A stretch of 11,343 bases of DNA from Candidatus Eiseniibacteriota bacterium (lineage in GTDB: Bacteria > Arandabacterota > Arandabacteria > Arandabacterales > Arandabacteraceae). The stretch spans positions 1-11,343 of the forward strand of contig JAUXGG010000023.1 in assembly GCA_030622265.1 (NCBI GenBank). Reading direction: 5' to 3'. This document shows, one piece after another, positions 6,497-11,343 of this stretch. Below the pieces are notes generated by a model, which did not search any database, was not told the DNA's origin, and worked only from the letters and a program-made list of their open reading frames with translations. A program made the position numbers and the translations under genes. Within the stretch, counting starts at the first letter, position 1. The number at the start of each line of letters is the position of its first letter.

Positions 6497-7516
6497 ATGG
6501 GTGACAAGAGACGTGCAAAGACAGGTTTTCTGGAGCTGGCTTCCGGCTTCGGGCTTGCCCGCATCTGGCGGACGCTCAATCCCTCGGCGGTACCGGTGCT
6601 GGCCCTGCACGGGGTGCTGCCCGATGATGAGGCGCGCCTGTTCAATGCCACGGGGAAGTTCATGTCTCCGGCGCAGATTAGGAGACTACTCGAGAAGCTC
6701 TCCGGAAGCTATGTGTTCGTTTCCATGGAGACCCTCATAGAAGGGCTTGGTGCTGGAAGAAGTCCCCGGAAGGGCGTGGTCCTGACCGTGGATGATGGAT
6801 ATGCCAATGCGTACACACATGCGTTCCCGCTCCTCAAGAAGATGGGTATCCCCTTCTCAGTCTTTGTCACCACGGGGTTTGTTGATACCGACAGGGTCCT
6901 GTGGAATGATCTTCTGGAATTCGCGGTTTTCTCCTCAAAGGAAAAGGTCCTGCCTGCCGGCCTGCTCGATATAGACATGCCCCTGGGCACTGAGATTCAG
7001 AAACGCCGCGCCGCTGTTTCGCTCAAGCCACGCTTGAAGCGCCTTCCTTTGGAGGACGCCGCCGAACAGGTCAGGCTTCTGTGTGAGAAGCTCCAGGTCG
7101 ATGCCCGGAGTCCGGAGCTTGAGAAGGTGAGATTTCTGACCTCCGGCCAGATAAGCCAGATGGCGCAGCAGGGGGTCGAGTTCGGCGGGCACACGGTTTC
7201 GCATCCCATCCTCTCGCAGGAGACTTGCGGGCGCGTCCGCACCGAGGTCGTGGACTGCAAGCATCAGCTGGAGTCGATGACAGGGAGACCCGCACGGTGC
7301 TTTGCCTACCCCAGCGGCCTGCGCGGTGATTTCAACAAAATGGTGAAGCAGGAAGTCAGGGACGCCGGTTATGTGGCAGCCTTCACCGGGATACCCGGTC
7401 TCAACCGGCCGGACGACGACCTCTTTGAGATGAAGCGCCTGCCGGTTGACAGCCGGTGGAGTTATGCGGAGTTCGATACCCGAATAAGTGGCATCCTCGA
7501 AACCATGGGGAGATAG
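6497..7516 (+). CDS. CE4 polysaccharide deacetylase (deacetylase 2)
   Basis: A 339-residue second NodB-type deacetylase, only distantly similar to its neighbour. PVLALHGVL (33-41) takes the place of the usual YH motif. LTVDDGY (96-102) is the first metal-binding motif. GGHTVSH (230-236) provides His232 and His236, and FAYPSGL (269-275) is the late motif. Between the first and second motifs is a mostly helical, Lys/Leu-rich insertion (about 140-215), so extra sequence sits before the histidine pair rather than after it as in deacetylase 1. No signal peptide is evident. The gene begins 6 bases after deacetylase 1 and ends 2 bases before the GNAT start, implying translational coupling. It probably acts on a different acetylated sugar or position from its partner; whether acetyl is the group removed is inferred from family. 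Confidence 0.88.
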   Translation: MGDKRRAKTGFLELASGFGLARIWRTLNPSAVPVLALHGVLPDDEARLFNATGKFMSPAQIRRLLEKLSGSYVFVSMETLIEGLGAGRSPRKGVVLTVDDGYANAYTHAFPLLKKMGIPFSVFVTTGFVDTDRVLWNDLLEFAVFSSKEKVLPAGLLDIDMPLGTEIQKRRAAVSLKPRLKRLPLEDAAEQVRLLCEKLQVDARSPELEKVRFLTSGQISQMAQQGVEFGGHTVSHPILSQETCGRVRTEVVDCKHQLESMTGRPARCFAYPSGLRGDFNKMVKQEVRDAGYVAAFTGIPGLNRPDDDLFEMKRLPVDSRWSYAEFDTRISGILETMGR

Positions 7517-7518
7517 CC

Positions 7519-8577
7519 GTGACATCCGACGTTTCCATAACAAGGTTCACCCGTGAGGACGAGGCCGATGCCGTAAGGATGCTCATAGAGAAGCTGCCCC
7601 CCTCCGAGCGTGAAGGTGCCTATAAGGGACGCCTCGCAAGGTGGCGATGGGAATACTATGATAACCCCAACAATCCGGATGGAGAGCCCCTGATCTGGGT
7701 GGCGCGCGTCGGCGGCGACTTTGGCGGCATGGTTGCGACCGTCCCGGTAAGCCTCCGGACCCCCGGGGGACTCGTGCTGGGCATGTGGGGCGTTGACTTC
7801 ATAGTGGATACGAAGATGAGAGGCCTTGGGATCGGGAGAAAACTCCTTACCGCCTGGAACTCTTACCCCGGTGTGGGATTTGTCCTCGGCTGGAGCCCGG
7901 TATCGTTTCGCGTCGCCACTGGGGTCGGCTTCAGGGTGATCTGGGGTTTCACCAACGCCACTCTTGTGCTCTCGAGGTGCTGCTTCGGCATGCGGCTGGC
8001 AAAAGCCAGGCGGCCGCGCGACCTCTTAAGGCTGGCGAAGGTCCTGGCAAGGGGAATCCCCGGACCGGGCGAGAGTTCGCTCGCCGTGGACATAGGCCGC
8101 GATCTACCCGATGGAACGGATGAGCTCTGGGGCCAGATGGCCGCAAGCTACAGCTTCGGTGTGGAGAGAGACCGGAAGTATCTCCACTGGCGTTATGTCT
8201 CCCATCCCACCCACAAGTACCACTTCATTCGGGCCGGCGGAGCCGGTACTGCGGCCGGCCTGGCGGTCTGCCGGCTCAGTGATGAGACTCCACCGCTGGG
8301 AATCATCTTGGATCTCATCGTCGATCCCGCACGGCAGGACGTCCTCGTCACCCTTCTTGACGCGACCGTGGAGTTCCTGAAATCAAAGGGAGCTTGCGCG
8401 GTGAGCGTGGACCTCCCTCCCACCCTGGCGCCCCAGGTTGTGGAGAGGTACCCGTGCTCGCTTGCCCAGCCCCTGGGCATGATAGTAAGGAGTGATGATA
8501 AGGACGCGGAAGAGGCCGGCATCTTCTCACACGGCCGCTGGTACATCTCGCGCTCCGACTCCGACCAGGACTACTAG
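7519..8577 (+). CDS. GNAT-superfamily acyltransferase, two-lobed
   Basis: A 352-residue protein starting at GTG 7519, chosen because GGGGAGA lies five bases upstream and the start is only 2 bases past the previous stop; a longer frame reaches back to 7456 but overlaps deacetylase 2. The N-terminal half is a GNAT fold: MWGVDFIVDTKM leads into RGLGIGRKLL (101-110), the acyl-CoA pyrophosphate-binding motif A. The C-terminal half has YLHWRYVSHPTHKY (221-234), an H/R-W-R-Y-x3-HP element I associate with GNAT/FemAB-like proteins of exopolysaccharide loci, then a second GNAT-like beta segment (GIILDLIVDP, 261-270). It ends with WYISRSDSDQDY, similar to the tails of such proteins. It probably transfers an acyl group from CoA (or an aminoacyl donor) to an amine, plausibly one exposed by the upstream deacetylases. 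The exact donor and acceptor are unknown. Confidence 0.8.
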   Translation: MTSDVSITRFTREDEADAVRMLIEKLPPSEREGAYKGRLARWRWEYYDNPNNPDGEPLIWVARVGGDFGGMVATVPVSLRTPGGLVLGMWGVDFIVDTKMRGLGIGRKLLTAWNSYPGVGFVLGWSPVSFRVATGVGFRVIWGFTNATLVLSRCCFGMRLAKARRPRDLLRLAKVLARGIPGPGESSLAVDIGRDLPDGTDELWGQMAASYSFGVERDRKYLHWRYVSHPTHKYHFIRAGGAGTAAGLAVCRLSDETPPLGIILDLIVDPARQDVLVTLLDATVEFLKSKGACAVSVDLPPTLAPQVVERYPCSLAQPLGMIVRSDDKDAEEAGIFSHGRWYISRSDSDQDY

Positions 8578-8623
8578 CCGGGAAAGTCTATGCATGCCGC
8601 GTGACCCCGTCTCTCATTCCCGG
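8578..8623. repeat. Inverted repeat just after the glycan operon
   Basis: CCGGGAA (8578-8584), beginning directly after the GNAT stop codon, is a perfect inverted match to TTCCCGG (8617-8623), separated by 32 bases. No U tract follows, so it is not a classical intrinsic terminator. It could cap the 3' end of the operon mRNA. Confidence 0.3.
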
Positions 8624-8627
8624 GCAC

Positions 8628-8777
8628 TTAGACGGTGACATAGTTGGGATCTTCACCCCGCTCCGAGTGCACCCAATTGCCATCACGGTCCCTGTCTGCA
8701 CAAGAAGTCATCAGGGCGAGACACAGGAAGATGAAAGCCCCTGACGCGGGACGCCGTGCGCGCAGATTAATCGACAA
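8628..8777 (-). CDS. Possible 49-residue lipoprotein
   Basis: From TTG at 8777 a frame encodes a basic N-region (SINLRARRPASG), a hydrophobic core (AFIFLCLAL) and a lipobox LMTSC, where Cys26 would be lipidated. A 23-residue polar tail follows, rich in Asp, Arg and Glu and ending NPNYVTV-like (PNYVTV). AGAGG lies close before the TTG. The combination of charged n-region, h-region and lipobox in the right order is the main support. Against it: the start is not ATG, the protein is tiny, and an ATG-initiated frame beginning at about 8804 (MNKAMEQRYC) is in a different register, so the real N-terminus may be elsewhere or a frameshift may exist. An ATG in the same frame lies at 8849 but would put 50 residues before the lipobox. 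Function unknown; it is convergent with the GNAT gene and lies downstream of tRNA-Cys. Confidence 0.42.
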   Translation of the reverse strand: MSINLRARRPASGAFIFLCLALMTSCADRDRDGNWVHSERGEDPNYVTV

Positions 8778-8996
8778 TACCTCTGTTCCATTGCTTTGTT
8801 CATAGTACCTGTCCTGCTTGATTATCGCCAAACTCGCGAGGAGCGTCAATACGCCTGGGGAAAGCTGTCGGGCATGCGCAGAAGCCGCACGGGTTGCCAG
8901 CGCTGCGGCAGGAACCAGTCGATATTGCCGCAGCCATCACAAACGAAGCATACCGCCGATGAGTTCGCCCAGTCGAGGTTGAAGAAAGTAAAGAAA

Positions 8997-9072
8997 TGGA
9001 GGCGGCACCCGGATTCGAACCGGGGGATAACGATTTTGCAGACCGTCGCCTTAGCCACTTGGCTATGCCGCC
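8997..9072 (-). tRNA. tRNA-Cys (anticodon GCA), CCA encoded
   Basis: The minus strand from 9072 to 8997 forms a 76-base tRNA. The acceptor stem GGCGGCA pairs perfectly with TGCCGCC, the discriminator is T (U73, the known cysteine identity base), and CCA is encoded at 8999-8997. The anticodon loop TCTGCAAAA region gives GCA. The T arm CCCGG-TTCGAAT-CCGGG is canonical. No intron or mismatch of concern. Confidence 0.95.
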
Positions 9073-9101
9073 CCGCTCCATCTAATTGTTTGCTACTTGC
9101 T

Positions 9102-9130
9102 ATGATATCGACTTCGGAGACGCAGGTCAA
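9102..9130 (-). promoter_or_regulatory. Promoter for tRNA-Cys
   Basis: On the minus strand TTGACC (9130-9125, five of six) is followed after exactly 17 bases by TATCAT (9107-9102, five of six). The transcript would start near 9095 and carry a roughly 22-base leader to be removed by RNase P before the mature 5' end at 9072. Confidence 0.68.
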
Positions 9131-9351
9131 GAGCCAAAACCTCAGTGGATATCCCGCTATCGCTTCCTTCGCCTGAGAATCTCAACGGGGATTCCTTTCT
9201 CCTCCTTCAGAACATGATGGCGCTGGCCTTGTGTGGAATGTATTTCGCTTGCCGACGGGATGGAGAGGCTCTTAGAAACCCTCAGAAGGCCATTCCTCGT
9301 ACGATTTCGACCCCTGAGATTCTCGGAGGAACTCCACACGGAAGATCCGCC

Positions 9352-9380
9352 TTGACATTGCACAATCCATCTGATAGATA
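9352..9380 (+). promoter_or_regulatory. Promoter for the Gfo/Idh/MocA oxidoreductase
   Basis: A perfect TTGACA (9352-9357) is followed after 17 bases by TAGATA (9375-9380), in an AT-rich stretch that also offers overlapping -10-like hexamers. The start would be near 9387, giving a 5' leader of about 135 bases, unusually long for this window. Confidence 0.55.
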
Positions 9381-9420
9381 TACATATCCTATCGATCAAA
9401 TATGACTTTGCAAAACGGGA

Positions 9421-9457
9421 TCGGGCAACCGAAGAAGCTGGCCTGCCCGACCGGGCA
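9421..9457 (+). promoter_or_regulatory. Leader with two mutually exclusive hairpin pairings
   Basis: TCGGGCA (9421-9427) pairs perfectly with TGCCCGA (9444-9450) over seven bases with a 16-base loop. The same TGCCCG (9444-9449) is also complementary to a second CGGGCA at 9452-9457. The second pairing has only two bases between arms, so it would need the innermost pair open. The element lies in the 5' leader between the promoter and the TTG start at 9522. No U tract follows and I match it to no known riboswitch class. Confidence 0.35.
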
Positions 9458-9508
9458 ATCTGGTCAAAGATGAGCCATCGGTAGTCGATAGTGAGAATCA
9501 TCTGCAGA

Positions 9509-9514
9509 GGGAGG
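9509..9514 (+). promoter_or_regulatory. Strong ribosome binding site deciding a TTG start
   Basis: GGGAGG seven bases before TTG 9522 is a near-ideal Shine-Dalgarno sequence. No in-frame ATG or GTG lies before the Rossmann-fold strand except GTA/GTC codons, so the TTG is the only sensible start. Confidence 0.7.
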
Positions 9515-9521
9515 AAAGAGA

Positions 9522-10619
9522 TTGGGACCCACTAGTGCTGGCCGAAGTTTGAAGGTAGGTGTCATCGGGACAGGGTATGCCGGTAAGGTGCACCTCAATG
9601 CGATGAAGAGCATATCGGGGCTCCGGGTTCAGAGCGTCTGTGACGCGAGTGAAGAGATGGGCGCCAAGGTGGCCAGCCAGTATGGCGTTCCGACCCACTA
9701 CACAGATGTCGCAGAAATGCTGGACCGCGAAGGCCTGGATTTCGTGAGTATCTGTACTCCCACCAACACTCACCTGCCGCTTAGCCTGAAAGCGATAGAG
9801 GCCGGTGCCAGCGTCCTGATGGAAAAGCCCTTCACAGAGACGTCGGAAGAAGCCATAGCGATAGTGAACGCCGTGAAGAAGGCGGCGAAGAAAGTCGACG
9901 TGGGTGTGGTCCACCAGCTGCTGTTTCTGTGGGTCGTGCAGCAGGCGCGCGAGATGGTCAAGAGAGGGGACATCGGGACCGTATTGAAGACCGCCATCTT
10001 CAGGGGTACTGCCTTTGAAGGTGATTCGTATATCAGCAACAAGGATCACTGGGTTCACGATACCCCGGGGGGACGGATCTGTGAGGCACTGCCCCACCAA
10101 GTTTACCTGACCCAGGAGTTCCTCGGCGACATAAAACTGAAGGACCTGTCCGCCAGGAAATTCCATGACGCGCCCTGGGTCTCTTATGACGAGGTGCAGA
10201 TGACCTTTGAGTCCGACTCCGGAATGGCAAGCATCTACTGGTCACGTAATACGAGAATAAACGAGTACCTGATGTTCCTGGTCGGGACTGACGGGCTTCT
10301 TCGGATCGACCTCCTCGGCGGGACCATTGTGAAGCGAGCCAGGATGGAAGATACCAAAAGGTTCAAGGGTACCGGATTCGCGCTGGGTGAAATCGGCGAG
10401 ATGCTGTCTTCGCTGGGCACACACTACAGGCACAAGTTCCTGCAGAAACTGGGAAAAGGAACGATCTACTTCGACCCCTACGAGGTCTGCATCAGGTCCT
10501 TTTCGCTCAGCATGCTGAACGGTGAAGAACCTGAAGTCAATGCTCAGAAGGGGTATGATTGTATAAGAGTAGTTGAGGATGTTGCCAGAGTGATCGATGA
10601 AAAGAGGAAGAGCTCCTAG
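9522..10619 (+). CDS. Gfo/Idh/MocA-family NAD(P)-dependent oxidoreductase
   Basis: A 365-residue protein of the usual family length. The N-terminal Rossmann fold opens with KVGVIGTGYAGKVHL (11-25), the GxGxxG-type dinucleotide-binding loop. Next come a D41-containing strand end (SVCDAS), STP-like ICTPTNTH (77-84), and the diagnostic EKP triplet (101-103), whose lysine is catalytic. In the C-terminal alpha/beta domain, PGGRICEALPHQVYL (182-196) holds the histidine (His192) expected in the active site. Family members oxidise, reduce or epimerise sugars, inositols or sugar nucleotides; which one cannot be decided here. TTG at 9522 is taken as start because GGGAGG (9509-9514) lies seven bases upstream and the Rossmann strand begins at residue 11. 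It is a single-gene unit, convergent with the sulfatase, and may supply or modify a sugar for the nearby glycan genes. Confidence 0.9.
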   Translation: MGPTSAGRSLKVGVIGTGYAGKVHLNAMKSISGLRVQSVCDASEEMGAKVASQYGVPTHYTDVAEMLDREGLDFVSICTPTNTHLPLSLKAIEAGASVLMEKPFTETSEEAIAIVNAVKKAAKKVDVGVVHQLLFLWVVQQAREMVKRGDIGTVLKTAIFRGTAFEGDSYISNKDHWVHDTPGGRICEALPHQVYLTQEFLGDIKLKDLSARKFHDAPWVSYDEVQMTFESDSGMASIYWSRNTRINEYLMFLVGTDGLLRIDLLGGTIVKRARMEDTKRFKGTGFALGEIGEMLSSLGTHYRHKFLQKLGKGTIYFDPYEVCIRSFSLSMLNGEEPEVNAQKGYDCIRVVEDVARVIDEKRKSS

Positions 10620-10687
10620 CGCTCGGGTGACGGCGGCGAGCCTGGCCTCAGATATCTTCTGCCGCTCCTGAATGGCATTTGCCAGGG

Positions 10688-11343
10688 CTACTCCAGGTAG
10701 CCAAGGCCACGGAGATGGTGTTTTATCTTCTCGTCGAATTCCGCAATGCTCTGGCTTCCCACCCTGGGAAGGCCGGACATCCACTCCTCCGCTCTTCTCA
10801 AGTAAGTGCGGGAGCGGTTCTCATCCTCGCCATAGAGGTCGTGCTCCTCATGTGGGTCGGCCTCGAGGTTGAAGAGGGCATGCCGGCCCTTGGAGGACCA
10901 CACGAACTTGCGGGTGGCCGTCTTGAAGGATGTCAGAAAACCCAGATCGTAGCGCTCGAATGAGTGATCAGGGTATTTCTTCTTCCAGAAGTCCAGACCC
11001 TTGGTGAAGTTCCTGCGCTGGGTGACCACGAACTCATGCTGGTCCTCGCCGATCAGGGATAGCGCCTGGGCCTCGGGGACGTGATCGACAAGCCTCGTCC
11101 CTGCAAGCTCGAGAATGGAGGGCGCAATGTCCATGGTGGATACCGGACGCTCTACTGATCCTTCCATGTTCAGCCCCTTGGGATACTTGATTATCAGCGG
11201 TACCCATACGGACTGTTCATAGGGGTACAGGCCATGAGACACCAGGTCCTTCTCCCCCAGGAACTCCCCGTGGTCTGCAGAGATCACCACCATGGTATTG
11301 TCATATAAGCCGCGGGACTTCAGGCACTCAAACAGCGACCTGA
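10688..11343 (-). CDS. Sulfatase (alkaline-phosphatase superfamily), C-terminal 218 residues (5' end outside window)
   Basis: The minus frame is open from the window edge to TAG at 10690-10688. Visible residues begin RSLFECLKSRGLYDNT and lead into the sulfatase metal-binding motif ISADHGE (Asp23 and His24 of the visible part), then GEKDLVSHG, YEQSVWVPLIIKYP (41-54, with the conserved Lys52) and TMDIAPSILELAG (69-81), all in the standard order for type I sulfatases. The tail includes LFNLEADPHEEHDL, the usual L-x-D-P-x-E-x2-N/D-L element, and ends GLGYLE. The N-terminal C/S-x-P-x-R site, modified to formylglycine, lies outside the window, so catalytic competence and export cannot be assessed. 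It would hydrolyse a sulfate ester, typically on a glycan. It lies tail-to-tail with the oxidoreductase, 68 bases apart, with no clear terminator between. Confidence 0.9.
   Translation of the reverse strand, partial: RSLFECLKSRGLYDNTMVVISADHGEFLGEKDLVSHGLYPYEQSVWVPLIIKYPKGLNMEGSVERPVSTMDIAPSILELAGTRLVDHVPEAQALSLIGEDQHEFVVTQRRNFTKGLDFWKKKYPDHSFERYDLGFLTSFKTATRKFVWSSKGRHALFNLEADPHEEHDLYGEDENRSRTYLRRAEEWMSGLPRVGSQSIAEFDEKIKHHLRGLGYLE

Larger units (their letters stand above)
9131..9521. other. Non-coding spacer and leader before the oxidoreductase
   Basis: I find no convincing gene here. A minus-strand frame ending at 9157 (tail HHVLKEEKGIPVEILRRRKR) has no ribosome binding site and no family I recognise. 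Two near-identical 12-mers, CCTGAGAATCTC (9172-9183) and CCTGAGATTCTC (9313-9324), are also near-palindromes. A promoter lies at 9352-9380, followed by about 130 bases of leader with hairpin-forming repeats. Confidence 0.5.

Noticed and set aside
5453..6610. A 385-codon open frame on the minus strand
   Set aside because: It lies wholly opposite deacetylases 1 and 2, which have full CE4 motifs. Its translation is Pro/Gly/Arg-rich with no motif, as expected for the complement of a GC-rich gene.
7456..7518. Extension of the GNAT protein to an ATG at 7456
   Set aside because: It would overlap deacetylase 2 by about 60 bases and has no ribosome binding site; GTG 7519 has a good one and a 2-base gap.
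9410..9470. Cyclic-di-GMP (GEMM) riboswitch
   Set aside because: The GGGCAACC string is reminiscent, but the rest of the GEMM core and tetraloop-receptor elements are not present.
9157..9501. Minus-strand frame in the spacer upstream of tRNA-Cys
   Set aside because: No recognisable family, no ribosome binding site, and it overlaps the oxidoreductase promoter and leader.
9498..10166. A 222-codon open frame on the minus strand
   Set aside because: It is the complement of the Gfo/Idh/MocA gene, whose Rossmann and EKP motifs are intact; no motif or ribosome binding site on the minus strand.
10620..10687. Intrinsic terminator between the convergent oxidoreductase and sulfatase
   Set aside because: Only a 5-bp GCTCG/CGAGC pairing with a long loop and no T tract on either strand.
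1..11343. CRISPR array, insertion sequence or phage genes
   Set aside because: No regularly spaced repeats, transposase or integrase motifs, or terminal inverted repeats were seen in the window.

Overview
The window looks like a chromosomal fragment from a free-living Gram-negative-type bacterium with moderately high GC. The codons favour G/C at third positions, both tRNA genes encode their own CCA end, and several promoters fit the sigma70 pattern with 17-base spacers. Surface-glycan genes, a sulfatase C-terminus and a DUF885-type secreted protein would suit an environmental or uncultured lineage, but I cannot name a phylum from sequence alone.

Layout. At the left edge (1-1170, minus) lies most of a secreted DUF885-like protein with a clear promoter behind it. 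A 420-base spacer follows, containing a small perfect palindrome. Next is tRNA-Leu(TAA) on the minus strand with its own promoter. Then come two leftward genes: a PST/Wzx-type flippase (1773-3239) and, upstream of it, what appears to be a decayed class I SAM methyltransferase (3253-3735) with an internal deletion and a late frameshift. A divergent promoter region (about 3736-3907) separates these from a tight rightward operon: a CapK/PaaK-like adenylate-forming enzyme (3908-5287), two unequal CE4 polysaccharide deacetylases (5306-6490 and 6497-7516), and a GNAT-like acyltransferase (7519-8577). Gaps in this operon are only 18, 6 and 2 bases.

To the right are a possible 49-residue lipoprotein (minus, 8628-8777), tRNA-Cys(GCA) (minus, with a good promoter), and a 449-base spacer with a promoter and a long structured leader. 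That leader precedes a Gfo/Idh/MocA oxidoreductase (9522-10619, plus, TTG start with a strong Shine-Dalgarno). The C-terminal 218 residues of an alkaline-phosphatase-superfamily sulfatase (minus) run off the right edge, tail-to-tail with the oxidoreductase.

How the genes may fit together (inference). The central block reads as a glycan-modification cassette. Deacetylases would expose amines on acetylated sugars, the CapK-like enzyme would activate a carboxylic acid as an adenylate, the GNAT-like protein would place an acyl or aminoacyl group, and the flippase would move the product across the inner membrane. No glycosyltransferase is present in the window, so the main assembly genes must be elsewhere. 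The co-occurrence of two deacetylases, an acid-activating enzyme and an acyltransferase with near-overlapping junctions is the most noteworthy candidate system here.
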